Shown here piece by piece: positions 19,549 to 31,361 of a DNA stretch of 64,000 bases. Numbering within the stretch: position 1 is the first letter of the stretch; every line of letters begins with the position of its first letter. Both the position numbers and the translations under genes were made by a program. The notes beneath the pieces are model-generated. The model saw nothing but the letters and a program-made list of their open reading frames with translations. It was not told where the DNA came from and did not search any database. The DNA comes from Psychrobacter ciconiae (GTDB taxonomy: Bacteria > Pseudomonadota > Gammaproteobacteria > Pseudomonadales > Moraxellaceae): assembly GCF_904846055.1 (NCBI RefSeq), contig NZ_CAJGYV010000001.1, positions 558,001 through 622,000 of the forward strand, in the 5' to 3' direction.

Positions 19549-20013
19549 TTAATAAATGCCTGCTTCGACCCCGACTGCTAATGTCATTGAAAGCTCTTTG
19601 ACCGCCTCTAAAAAATTATCATCCCAATCCCCTTTTAAAATCAAAGGCTCTTGAATCCAATTCCAACGTAGCCCTGTGGTGATGGTTTTTATTGCACGGT
19701 AAGTTCCAGTCCCATCAAATCCTGCTCGAATATAAACCGCAAAGGGCAATCCTTGCTTTTGCTCTAATACCGGATAGTAACAACGATCGAAGAAATCTTT
19801 AGTTAACCCCGCCATATAGCCCAGATTTTCTGTTGTTCCGAGCAACAGCGCATCTGCTGCCAAAACATCTTCGGCAAGCGTTTCTTGTGGTGATTTTACT
19901 ATCACCTTAATGTCAATATCAGGATGGTCTGCACCTTCAAAAGCCGCTTTTACTAACTTTTGAGTGTTAGCAGATGGCGAGTGCGCAACAATTAATAAAG
20001 TCTTTTTAGCCAT
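19549..20013 (-). CDS. Flavodoxin-like FMN protein/NAD(P)H reductase family
   Basis: A 154-aa protein with a flavodoxin fold: AKKTLLIVAHSPSANTQKLVKAAFEGA gives the FMN-phosphate loop, ADALLLGTTENLGYMAGLTKDFFDRCYY gives a flavin-ring loop, and GLPFAVYIRAGFDGTGTY follows. It probably carries out quinone or other NAD(P)H-dependent reductions. The ATG at 20013 directly follows the stop of the upstream osmC-like gene (20015-20017); an alternative ATG at 20025 would overlap it. The close packing suggests translational coupling. Confidence 0.8.
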   Translation of the reverse strand: MAKKTLLIVAHSPSANTQKLVKAAFEGADHPDIDIKVIVKSPQETLAEDVLAADALLLGTTENLGYMAGLTKDFFDRCYYPVLEQKQGLPFAVYIRAGFDGTGTYRAIKTITTGLRWNWIQEPLILKGDWDDNFLEAVKELSMTLAVGVEAGIY

Positions 20014-20014
20014 G

Positions 20015-20428
20015 CTAAGCGTCATTTGTAACCACAAAGTTTAAATTTTGCACAATATCTGGATGCAGGCTTTTAGCGACAGGGCAATTCAGCGCCGTGT
20101 TATAAAAAATTTTAAGCGTTTTTTCATCTAAATGTTGGTTAAAAGTGATAACAATCTGAACTTCGCTCACGCGTCTTGGGTCAGCCGCCATTACTTTGGT
20201 CACGTCAGCCTTAGTTCCTGAAATATCAACCTGCATATCTCGTGCTTTAATGCCAATGATAGTCAACATACAGCTTGCAAGACTGGTCGCTAGTAAATCC
20301 GTTGGTGAAAATGCTTCACCTTTGCCGTGATTATCAGTCGGTGCATCGGTAATGATGGTGTTGTTTGACTGCAAATGAATGGCGGACGTTCGCAAGTCGC
20401 CTTGGTAAGTTACGGTAGAGGTGGTCAT
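20015..20428 (-). CDS. OsmC family protein
   Basis: OsmC/Ohr-fold proteins reduce organic or fatty-acid hydroperoxides with paired Cys residues. The 137-aa sequence shows the family pattern: NHGKGEAFSPTDLLATSLASCMLTIIG with the first Cys, and NTALNCPVAKSLHP with the second. This branch resembles YhfA-like OsmC proteins more than Ohr. It heads the run osmC-like, flavodoxin-like, DUF938 on the minus strand, which suggests a small redox-related operon (inference). The start at ATG 20428 has AAGGATAT just upstream. Confidence 0.87.
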   Translation of the reverse strand: MTTSTVTYQGDLRTSAIHLQSNNTIITDAPTDNHGKGEAFSPTDLLATSLASCMLTIIGIKARDMQVDISGTKADVTKVMAADPRRVSEVQIVITFNQHLDEKTLKIFYNTALNCPVAKSLHPDIVQNLNFVVTNDA

Positions 20429-20587
20429 AAATATCCTTATACAATTTTACCTACTATAGTAGAGTAAACTATATTACACTTCTTATACCAATTCAAAGGT
20501 ATATTTATTAACTGCTTTTATTAATAAATTTATTATGAATTTGTATTTCTTATCCTATTTCTAGATCTATACCTCTACAGGAAAAAT

Positions 20588-20774
20588 ATGATTAGCATTG
20601 ATAAACTTCCCGAATCTCAACTTTACATGTTGAAGTCTATTGATCCAGTTTTAAATAAAGAATGGCGTAATATACTTATTAGTATACTACCTACTCTTGA
20701 TGAAGCTAGCCAAAATATTGTTTATAAAAATATCTTGTCAAAAAAAAACATCAGTTACAATCTCACCTACCAAC
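20588..20774 (+). pseudogene. 5' fragment of an unknown gene interrupted by an IS3-family element
   Basis: An ATG at 20588 with an AGGA site upstream opens a frame of 62 codons that runs straight into the element at 20775; read through, it would stop after two more codons. The residues (MISIDKLPESQLYMLKSIDP...) are hydrophilic, Lys/Ile/Asn-rich and unlike neighbouring housekeeping proteins. If the element and one CAAC copy are removed, the frame joins exactly to the sequence at 21978-23518, giving a 575-aa protein. The function is unknown. The DNA is visibly more A+T-rich than its neighbours. Confidence 0.8.
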
Positions 20775-20812
20775 GGTAATCCTCCCAAACCTAAGACACT
20801 TAATAAATAGAA

Positions 20813-21640
20813 TTAAGCTGCCTGATTTAGTTTTTGTATCGGCGTAAATCCGCCATTGCCCATGTTTGGGCGCTCGTTATTGTAGTGATATAGCCAATCT
20901 TCTGCTTGCTGACGGACTTCATCTAAGCTGGTAAACAGCTCTTGGTTCAGCCAGTCATAACGTACCGTTTTATTATAGCGCTCAACATAAGCATTTTGCT
21001 GCGGCTTGCCAGGTTCAATATAGCTTAAGAATATATCTTGCTGCTTCGCCCAGTCTTTAAGCGCATGACTGATATATTCAGGACCGTTATCACACCTAAT
21101 TTGTACAGGCTTGCCCCGGCATTCAATTAATTGATTGAGACTGCGAATTACCCGAGCTGTAGGCAAGGAAAAGTCCACCTCAATCGTTAAGGCTTCACGG
21201 TTATAGTCATCAATGACGTTAAACAATCTAAAGCCGCGGCCGTCCGTTAAGGCATCATGCATAAAATCCATGCTCCAGCTTTGATTAACACCTTCAGGAA
21301 CCATCAAAACGCCAGGTTTAGCCCGTTTGATTCGCCGCTTGGGTTTGATCCGAAGGTTTAATTCAAGCTCACAGTAAATGCGATACACCCGCTTATGATT
21401 GTACGGCAGTCCCATGACATTGCGAAGGGTTAAAAAGCATAAACCAAAGCCCCAGTTCTTATTCTCAGCCGTCAGTTTGATCAGTAAGTCTGCGATTTGC
21501 TGATTCTCATCCGTTGCTACTGAGTTGTGATAGTAGCAGGTCACGCTGATATTAAAGATCAGGCAAGCACGGCGAATGCTAATACCGCGATCTTCAATGT
21601 AATGACACGCTAAAGCGCGGCGCCTTTGGGGCGCTACCAC
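20813..21640 (-). CDS. IS3-family transposase OrfB (DDE integrase domain)
   Basis: A 275-aa product in the -1 frame relative to OrfA; expressed as an OrfAB fusion by slippage at the A6G run rather than from its own start. It contains an HTH_21-like segment ([21 protein letters not shown]) and a retroviral-type integrase core: MDFMHD with the first Asp, [10 protein letters not shown] with the second Asp, and the catalytic Glu in [15 protein letters not shown]. The end [13 protein letters not shown] is characteristic of IS3-family transposases. No inactivating change is seen. Confidence 0.93.
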   Translation of the reverse strand: MVAPQRRRALACHYIEDRGISIRRACLIFNISVTCYYHNSVATDENQQIADLLIKLTAENKNWGFGLCFLTLRNVMGLPYNHKRVYRIYCELELNLRIKPKRRIKRAKPGVLMVPEGVNQSWSMDFMHDALTDGRGFRLFNVIDDYNREALTIEVDFSLPTARVIRSLNQLIECRGKPVQIRCDNGPEYISHALKDWAKQQDIFLSYIEPGKPQQNAYVERYNKTVRYDWLNQELFTSLDEVRQQAEDWLYHYNNERPNMGNGGFTPIQKLNQAA

Positions 21641-21900
21641 TTTTTTGTCATGGCGTCCTGTAGAATGTCAGATTTAAGACATTCATCAGCATACATCTTT
21701 TTAAGACGGGCGTTTTCTACTTCAAGCGCTTTTAATCGTGCCATTAATGAAGCATCCATGCCGCCATATTTCGAACGCCAGCTGTAAAAGGTGCTTGGGC
21801 TGATGTTGTGCTCACGGCAAATATCGGTAATAGCAACACCTTGCTCAGCTTGTTTTAAGATATTGACGATTTGGTTGTCGCTAAAGCGTGACTTCTTCAT
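21634..21900 (-). CDS. IS3-family transposase OrfA (helix-turn-helix)
   Basis: An 88-aa DNA-binding protein: [33 protein letters not shown] forms the helix-turn-helix that binds the element ends, then [16 protein letters not shown] and a leucine-zipper-like helix ([18 protein letters not shown]). The end of the frame overlaps orfB by 7 bases at the ACAAAAAAG run. An AGGA site lies before ATG 21900. Confidence 0.92.
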   Translation of the reverse strand: MKKSRFSDNQIVNILKQAEQGVAITDICREHNISPSTFYSWRSKYGGMDASLMARLKALEVENARLKKMYADECLKSDILQDAMTKKW

Positions 21901-21973
21901 AGGATTCTCCTGCTGATGTAGTTTAGCAGTTATTCTCTAATTATGAGTGTTCTTATTTTTCGGGGGGATTACC

Positions 21974-23518
21974 CAACCACCTAAACCCTTAAAAGCGGTT
22001 TTAACAAATTCCAATATAGCAAATAAAGAGCTCAAATCCGTCGCGATTCATATGCTTAAGCTTGTAGAGTCAACTCCTAAAAATCTCGATGCTAATGCTC
22101 TAGCCGATAGAATCGAAGCGATGATTGATTATTTAGATCGTATAGATATAGGAGACTCAATACATGAAAATAAGAATAGAAATAACGTAAAGAAAGCTTT
22201 TTTGTATGATTTAGCAAATTGGATAGAAAAGGTCGAGCTCAATACCAAATCAGGATTACGGCAAATTGATGACAATATAGCTAAAGAATATTTAAAGCAA
22301 GTTTATATTAAAGAGAAAATCCAAAATAGGGACTTTCGTGTTTGGGATTCTACTGATTTAAGCTTTCAGCAACAAGACTATCTACCTATTTTCATTCGAA
22401 AGGCAGCTAGGCTCAAAAAGTTCGTCGTCGTAGAGGGTGAACAAAGCTGGTTTTTAATAGGTAGAGCAGATAAGCCTAACCAAAACCCTTACTCTTTTAG
22501 AAGGTTTCTTCACGAAGATATTAGTGGTGAAGCGGATAGTAAGTTTGTTTACCTGAGTCACATTGTTATTAGAAAAAACCAACTTTCCAATGAAGATTAC
22601 CTTGAGCATATCTCTTATTGTCTTACAAGGCTTTATACCTTAGATATCGGCGTCTCTGAAACTGTCATTAATTTCGTTGATGAGATGGAGCGTTTTCATC
22701 GTGATTATTTAATAACATTATTACAAAAACCCTTAGCTAAAGATGGTTATGACTCTGAGCAAAATATTGAGACCAGAATGATAGAATACGAGCAGCAATT
22801 CTCTATTCTTATATTGAACAAGCTTCCTAATATAATACAATTTGCTATTCATGATAAAAACGATCAGGACTATCTATTCTATTACTTAGATAAGCTATTA
22901 AAAAGAATGCTAGAAAACATTCAAGACTTCCGGCTACAGCCTTTCTCTATCTATTCTAATAGTAGTGAAATAATGACTGTTAGACTCATCATATTCAGGC
23001 ATTTAATAAACAAAATTTATAATTCATTGAGTAGCGACTCATATAAGTTAAATACTCTTAATGGTACAAATCAATTAGTAATGGATGAGATTAAAGAACA
23101 GCTGAAAATTACTGAGAGTAATTTAGAGGAGCTAAATAATCTAAAGGCTCATCTTACACACTTCAATAAAGCCAAAACTGAAGGAAATTTTTGGCAAAAG
23201 ATTAAAGCAGGAAAAGCACCTAAATATTCCTTAGAAGATATAAAAGGCAGTGAAAATGAAGCTAAGAAAAAATTATTTATGTCTATTGTACGCTCCGCTA
23301 AAACGAACCCAGAGGATATCATTTACTTAGAATTTGATTGTAATGAAATTATAAATGAGAACTACAGACACTATGGATTAGCAAATGGCAAGCTAGGTGT
23401 GAGTAGATTACCTATAATTCTTCGTTTACCTGAAGATAGAAGCATGTTTGACTTGAGTTTGCTAAGAAAATCTATTGAGCATGACGCATTTCTTAATTCT
23501 ATAGCCAAATCGACCTAA
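21974..23518 (+). pseudogene. 3' portion of the IS-interrupted unknown gene
   Basis: This is the 513-residue remainder of the gene begun at 20588. It stays open to TAA 23516-23518, so apart from the insertion no decay is seen. A GTG inside the IS end (21947) would add ten residues and could give a shortened product. The protein is Lys/Asn/Ile-rich and mostly helical, with no clear signal peptide or long membrane segment. Recognisable stretches such as KKFVVVEGEQSWFLIGRADK and LIIFRHLINKIYNSLSSD match no family I know. It is followed by an IS630-type transposase. Low G+C and context suggest transfer. Confidence 0.75.
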
Positions 23519-23562
23519 AAATGTTATAAAATAAAATATCTTAACTGACCCCTCAATTCATC

Positions 23563-23901
23563 ATGACCTATTCCTTAGATTTTCGCAAACAAGTGCTTAA
23601 AAGCTTAGCTAACGGCATGACCTTTGCTGAAGCTGCCGTATTTTATGACATCAGCCCGACCACCATTCAAAAGTGGAAGAAGCGGCTTCACAGCAAAACT
23701 ACTCGCAATGTCACGGCACGAAAGATAACTGATGAGGCATTGCGTAAAGACGTTGAAGACTATCCCGACAGCTATCATTACGAACGTGCTGCCCGCTTAA
23801 ACTGCAGTGCCTCAGGGATTTGTGAGGCGTTAAAGCGCTTGGGAATCAGCAAAAAAAAAGACCTTAGAACACCCAAACGCTTGCCCGATAAAAAGAGCTG
23901 A
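23563..23901 (+). CDS. IS630-family transposase, N-terminal helix-turn-helix part
   Basis: A 112-aa product. MTYSLDFRKQVLKSLANGMTFAEAAVFYDISPTTIQKW forms the typical helix-turn-helix. The frame ends with a short out-of-frame tail after GISKKKDLRT, just past the A9 run. A +1 shift at that run continues into the catalytic half (KTLEHPNACPIKRAEFNAKL...). Whether the run is a programmed slippage site or a simple indel mutation cannot be decided from one copy. Confidence 0.82.
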   Translation: MTYSLDFRKQVLKSLANGMTFAEAAVFYDISPTTIQKWKKRLHSKTTRNVTARKITDEALRKDVEDYPDSYHYERAARLNCSASGICEALKRLGISKKKDLRTPKRLPDKKS

Positions 23902-23953
23902 GTTTAACGCTAAGCTCCACTACTTCAAACAACAAGGCTTTCCCATCATCTAT

Positions 23954-24412
23954 ATGGACGAAAGTGGCTTTGAGCATGAAACGATAAGACCATACGGTTA
24001 TGCACCAATAGGTAAACCTTGTATCGATAGCTACAACTGGCAAGGTAAAAAACGAACCAACGTCATTGGAGCGTTATACCAAAAGGTCTTGTTTGCGCTA
24101 GAATTCATTGAAAAGAACGTCAATTGGCGAGTGATTTATGATTGGTGCAAGTACAAACTGATTCCAAGCCTTAAGACCAAATGCGTGATTGTGATGGACA
24201 ACGCATCCTTTCATAAAAACCGTCGCATTGCCAAACTGCTTAACCGTCATGGTCATCGCATCTTATGGCTACCACCTTACAGTCCTGACCTAAACCCTAT
24301 CGAGAATAAATGGGCTCAGGTAAAATTCTTAAGACAAGGTTGGATAGAAAATGACTTATCAAAACTGTTTTATGATATTCATCCAAACCATAACTCTTTT
24401 AAAGTGAACTGA
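23954..24412 (+). CDS. IS630-family transposase, C-terminal DDE part
   Basis: At least 152 aa from the ATG at 23954; the same frame is open back to the A9 run near 23855 and is homologous from about there, so the ATG is probably internal. It holds the DDE catalytic triad in family-typical settings: YMDESGFEHE, VIVMDNASFHKN and LPPYSPDLNPIENKWAQVK. It ends GWIENDLSKLFYDIHPNHNSFKVN in two adjacent segments, at the expected distance after the Glu. Probably expressed only as a frameshift product with the 23563 frame. Confidence 0.85.
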   Translation: MDESGFEHETIRPYGYAPIGKPCIDSYNWQGKKRTNVIGALYQKVLFALEFIEKNVNWRVIYDWCKYKLIPSLKTKCVIVMDNASFHKNRRIAKLLNRHGHRILWLPPYSPDLNPIENKWAQVKFLRQGWIENDLSKLFYDIHPNHNSFKVN

Positions 24413-24712
24413 CTATAAAAGCTTTTAAACAACGCTTGTTCGAAATAATATTAATTTTCAAATAATGATAATGTTTAAAAAATTGCGAGCTGCCCTCGCA
24501 ATGTCATATTTAGTGGTTTGTTAGAAAAACAGCAATAATCAATTAGTCCTGACAGCAGTTTTGTGATGAATGTCTATAATTTGACATAATTTTTAAGCGC
24601 GATAAATTGGACAATGCTTCATCATCCATTGGCTAAAAACGCGCTCTTCTATATTATACCAATTATATATATTTTATTTTTAGCATAAATTTCAAGCAAA
24701 AATATCAGATAA
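24413..24712. other. A+T-rich spacer between IS630 and the rRNA operon
   Basis: I see no gene in these 300 bases. A perfect 8-bp hairpin (ATTGCGAG/CTCGCAAT, 24482-24502) has no T-run on either strand and is of unclear role. Confidence 0.4.
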
Positions 24713-24745
24713 AAAAAGCCCCCAACGTAATGTTGGGGGCTTTTT
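24713..24745 (-). terminator. rRNA operon terminator
   Basis: A perfect GCCCCCAAC/GTTGGGGGC stem, extended by A/T pairs, with a GTAAT loop, lies just past the 3' end of 5S rRNA on the minus strand and ends in a T-run there. Confidence 0.9.
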
Positions 24746-24754
24746 AAGAAAAGG

Positions 24755-24869
24755 GAGCTGACGATGACCTACTCTCACATGAGCGAATCACACTACCATC
24801 GGCGCAGCGATGTTTCACTTCTGAGTTCGGGAAGGGATCAGGTGGTTCCATCGCGCTGTTGTCGTCAGC
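24755..24869 (-). rRNA. rrf: 5S ribosomal RNA
   Basis: The complement begins TGCTGACGACAACAGCGCG and contains CCCGAACTCAGAAGTGAAAC and GGTAGTGTGATTCGCTC, the conserved 5S core, and ends near CATCGTCAGCTC, which pairs with the 5' end. About 115 bases. Ends are set by this terminal helix and may be off by 2-3 bases. Confidence 0.93.
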
Positions 24870-24901
24870 AAAGGGGGTATAGATAGGAGTCTGTTGTTTT
24901 T

Positions 24902-24972
24902 GAATCAAGCTATTGGTGATATCGAATCATGACCGGCTATCTTTTGATAGCAACAAACCACTTGGGTGTTGT

Positions 24973-24981
<9 letters not shown>
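24902..24981 (-). other. 3' arm of the long-range stem enclosing 23S rRNA
   Basis: GAATCAAGC (24902-24910), GGTGATATCG (24915-24924) and GTTGTATGGTCAAG (24968-24981) are exact complements, in the right order, of GCTTGATTC, CGATATCACC and CTTGACCATACAAC near the 5' end of 23S (27823-27890). This is the precursor stem expected to be cut by RNase III during 23S maturation. Confidence 0.8.
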
Positions 24982-27822
<2,841 letters not shown>

Positions 27823-27829
<7 letters not shown>

Positions 27830-27890
27830 ATACAACCCCAAAGGGTCTATGGGTAATGATAACGATATCACCTATGTTTACGCTTGATTC
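27823..27890 (-). other. 5' arm of the long-range stem enclosing 23S rRNA
   Basis: CTTGACCATACAAC (27823-27836), CGATATCACC (27863-27872) and GCTTGATTC (27882-27890) match the complementary 3' arm at 24902-24981. Three paired blocks separated by internal loops give a typical RNase III processing stem. Confidence 0.8.
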
Positions 27891-27904
27891 AGTTCTCTTT
27901 ACTT

Positions 27905-27990
27905 TGATAATCACCCCTTGGGATAACAACTGATGTCATTAAAAGGTGATTATCAGGTTAGTGATGATACGTGAAATATCATTACTAACC
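27905..27990 (-). other. Two adjacent hairpins in the 16S–23S spacer
   Basis: TGATAATCACC (27905-27915) pairs exactly with GGTGATTATCA (27945-27955). Immediately next to it, a 14-bp arm at 27956-27969 pairs with 27977-27990 across a 7-base loop with one G-T pair. Both lie between tRNA-Ala and 23S. Neither has a T-run, so they are structural or processing elements, not terminators. The rest of the spacer (27830-28121) has no gene. Confidence 0.65.
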
Positions 27991-28121
27991 CAGACTCATA
28001 TCTATGTTGTTAAATAGTCAATCATGCTCTCGTCGAGTCACAATCTTCTGTATAAAACAGAAAGAAGAAATCGATTCCAATCTCTTGTTTCTGTTTATAC
28101 CGCTTCATATCGTCTCTAGTA

Positions 28122-28197
28122 TGGTGGAGCCAAGGAGAGTCGAACTCCTGACCTCCTGCGTGCAAGGCAGGCGCTCTACCAACTGAGCTATGGCCCC
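28122..28197 (-). tRNA. tRNA-Ala (anticodon TGC)
   Basis: A 76-base cloverleaf with encoded CCA; the complement begins GGGGCCATAGCTCAGTTGG and carries TTGCACG in the anticodon loop. It lies in the usual spacer position between tRNA-Ile and 23S. Confidence 0.97.
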
Positions 28198-28204
28198 AGA
28201 TGTT

Positions 28205-28281
28205 TGGTGGGTCTGATAAGACTTGAACTTATGACCCCCGCGTTATCAACACGGTGCTCTAACCAACTGAGCTACAGACCC
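28205..28281 (-). tRNA. tRNA-Ile (anticodon GAT)
   Basis: A 77-base cloverleaf with encoded CCA; the complement begins GGGTCTGTAGCTCAGTTGG and has anticodon loop TTGATAA. It is 7 bases from tRNA-Ala in the 16S–23S spacer. Confidence 0.97.
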
Positions 28282-28302
28282 TGAGAAGCGTTAACGCTTA
28301 AA

Positions 28303-28334
28303 CCAAAGAACAACTTGTTGTGGATTCTTACTAA
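28303..28334 (-). other. 3' arm of the stem enclosing 16S rRNA
   Basis: This arm, just downstream of 16S, pairs with 30036-30066 upstream of 16S. The complementary core AAAGAACAACTTG...GTGGATT is shared by both sides, with one extra base and two mismatches. It is the expected RNase III site for releasing pre-16S. Confidence 0.75.
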
Positions 28335-28348
28335 CCGAATACTTCATT

Positions 28349-29884
<1,536 letters not shown>

Positions 29885-30035
29885 AATCTTTCTTGAAGCC
29901 TTTACTATGTAAACATAGAAGACGACTTCGAATCTTTGGCTCATTTAATTACTAGCAAATTTACTTTCGCATTCGTATATGAATTAACTTGAGTTATTTG
30001 CTGAAACTAAATGATAATGTTATTAGCATTCTGTC

Positions 30036-30066
30036 TTAGCAAAAATCCACACAAGTTGTTCTTTAG
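30036..30066 (-). other. 5' arm of the stem enclosing 16S rRNA
   Basis: On the complement, CTAAAGAACAACTTG followed by TGTGGATTTTTGCTAA pairs with the region 28303-28334 downstream of 16S. It lies about 150 bases upstream of the mature 5' end. Other parts of the leader (29885-30248) hold no gene. Confidence 0.75.
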
Positions 30067-30248
30067 TTCGCTGTTAAATAATGTAGCAATCTGTCGTCCA
30101 GTATCGCTCAAGCTATCTATCATATCACGTCGTGATGCTCTGTCAAGCTCTTATTTTAATTTGTTTCTCAAGGGTAATATCGTAACTGCCAATTCTAAGC
30201 TTATTTAAGCTGTCCGTTTTGGCGCTACCGTTGCCTTGTGAGGTGCGT

Positions 30249-30276
30249 ATTATAGACGCTTAATTTCCTAAGTCAA
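30249..30276 (-). promoter_or_regulatory. rRNA operon promoter P2 (proximal)
   Basis: On the minus strand, TTGACT (30271-30276) and TATAAT (30249-30254) are separated by 16 bases and followed by ACGCACC, a G+C-rich discriminator. This is a near-consensus sigma-70 promoter about 365 bases upstream of 16S. Confidence 0.88.
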
Positions 30277-30385
30277 GAAGTTTTTTAATTGTTTTTAAAG
30301 TTGTCTCAAGTCGCAATTGGCAAGTTGATCTGACTTTAAAAGTAATCGCTGCTATCGCCGCTAACTTCCGTCCTTGTGGGGGCGT

Positions 30386-30413
30386 ATTATAGAGAAATTT
30401 GGGAGGCGGTCAA
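30386..30413 (-). promoter_or_regulatory. rRNA operon promoter P1 (distal)
   Basis: On the minus strand, TTGACC (30408-30413) and TATAAT (30386-30391) are again 16 bases apart, with discriminator ACGCCCCCAC. It lies 137 bases upstream of P2. The G+C-rich start region is the kind linked to growth-rate and ppGpp control of rRNA promoters (inference). The T-rich -35 upstream sequence may act as an UP element. Confidence 0.88.
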
Positions 30414-30482
30414 GTTGTTTTTGCAATTTATTTTGGTTAAATTTTAAGCAACTGATTTTCTTAGGCTTTTTTTATTACACTT

Positions 30483-31352
30483 TTAAGCCTTTCCTTTACT
30501 TTTGATGGTGCTAACGATTCCTGATAGCGCATAAATGATACCAATGGCTAAAATACCAATCGGGATATCATAAAGAACAATACTCATAATTAACACACCA
30601 ATAATTAACGCCACAAAGGGCACTTTTTTCTTGTCGAACTCTTTAAAGCTATAGTATTTGACGTTACTGACCATGAGCAGACCACAAATAACGACCCAAG
30701 CTGCAAACAGCAAAGTGATGAGCGGGTCATAGCTGCCCACCCATGAGCTGTGGTCAATAGCAACCATCACAGCGGTGGTCACTAAGATGGCAGCAAGGGG
30801 GCTTGCTAGTCCTATAAAGTATTTTTTATCAACCGTACCAACTTGAACATTAAAGCGTGCAAGACGAAATGCACCGCAAGCAGTAAATACAAACGCGCAG
30901 CCAATGCCAATGCGACCCAAAGGTTGCAGTGCAAAGCTATAGATCAAGATTGCAGGCGCTACGCCAAACGCTAGCATATCTGCAAGCGAGTCGTATTGTT
31001 CACCAAACGGGCTTTGAGCGTTGAGCAGTCTTGCGACCCTACCATCCATGCCGTCTAAAATGGCGGATAAAAAGATGGCAAGCGAGGCTTTGTAAAACTC
31101 GCCTTGAGTGCTGGCTAAAATGGAAAAAAAGCCAGAAAGTAAGGACAGGGTTGTAATGAGGTTTGGCGCTAAATAAACGCCGCGACTGATCACGCGCTTG
31201 CCGCCTGCCACTTCGGTTTCGATAACCTCAAAAGTAAGCCCGTCGTGGCTGTCATGGTCAACAAGATTGATATTGGCGTCATGCTCAGGACTTAAGTTTC
31301 CTGCAGGCTTTGGCGATACCTCTAAGTTTGGGTCGGAGGGCTGATGACTCAT
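30483..31352 (-). CDS. pssA: CDP-diacylglycerol–serine O-phosphatidyltransferase
   Basis: Makes phosphatidylserine from CDP-diacylglycerol and serine, the first step to phosphatidylethanolamine. The 289-aa membrane protein has the complete CDP-alcohol phosphotransferase motif at residues 103-125: D103-G104-x2-A107-R108-x8-G117-x3-D121-x3-D125. About seven hydrophobic segments follow an N-terminal tail of ~55 polar residues. It resembles the type II (membrane) enzyme rather than the E. coli peripheral one. rlmJ lies 9 bases upstream on the same strand, suggesting co-transcription. Confidence 0.9.
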   Translation of the reverse strand: MSHQPSDPNLEVSPKPAGNLSPEHDANINLVDHDSHDGLTFEVIETEVAGGKRVISRGVYLAPNLITTLSLLSGFFSILASTQGEFYKASLAIFLSAILDGMDGRVARLLNAQSPFGEQYDSLADMLAFGVAPAILIYSFALQPLGRIGIGCAFVFTACGAFRLARFNVQVGTVDKKYFIGLASPLAAILVTTAVMVAIDHSSWVGSYDPLITLLFAAWVVICGLLMVSNVKYYSFKEFDKKKVPFVALIIGVLIMSIVLYDIPIGILAIGIIYALSGIVSTIKSKGKA

Positions 31353-31361
31353 AACAAATCC

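Larger units (their letters stand above)
20775..21973 (-). mobile_element. Complete IS3-family insertion sequence, 1199 bp
   Basis: The element carries orfA and orfB on the minus strand, overlapping with a slippery A6G run at 21640-21646, typical of IS3 -1 frameshifting. Both ends begin GGTAATCC and continue as imperfect inverted repeats of about 28 bp (left GGTAATCCTCCCAAAC, right complement GGTAATCCCCCCGAAA). CAAC flanks it directly at 20771-20774 and 21974-21977, a 4-bp target duplication. It splits a single open frame. Intact ends and frames suggest a recent, possibly still active insertion. The subgroup was not determined. Confidence 0.9.
23563..24412 (+). mobile_element. IS630-family element body (transposase in two frames, ends not fixed)
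   Basis: Two adjacent frames together make a full IS630/Tc1-like transposase. They join at an A9 run near 23850-23860: the second frame is +1 relative to the first. The right end is probably near 24413, where TATAGTCAGTTCAC is read on the complement; a TA target would fit the family. I could not find a convincing matching inverted repeat on the left, near 23530-23560, so the exact ends are left open. Confidence 0.7.

Noticed and set aside
20588..24412. A defence island (restriction, toxin–antitoxin, retron or CRISPR)
   Set aside because: No nuclease, reverse transcriptase, methylase or repeat array is recognisable; only one unknown gene and transposases are present.
23530..24420. Exact inverted repeats of the IS630 element
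   Set aside because: The candidate left and right ends match at only about half of the positions, so I did not fix the borders.
24482..24502. Perfect hairpin ATTGCGAG/CTCGCAAT as a terminator
   Set aside because: No T-run follows on either strand and no gene ends there, except the IS630 frame 70 bases away.
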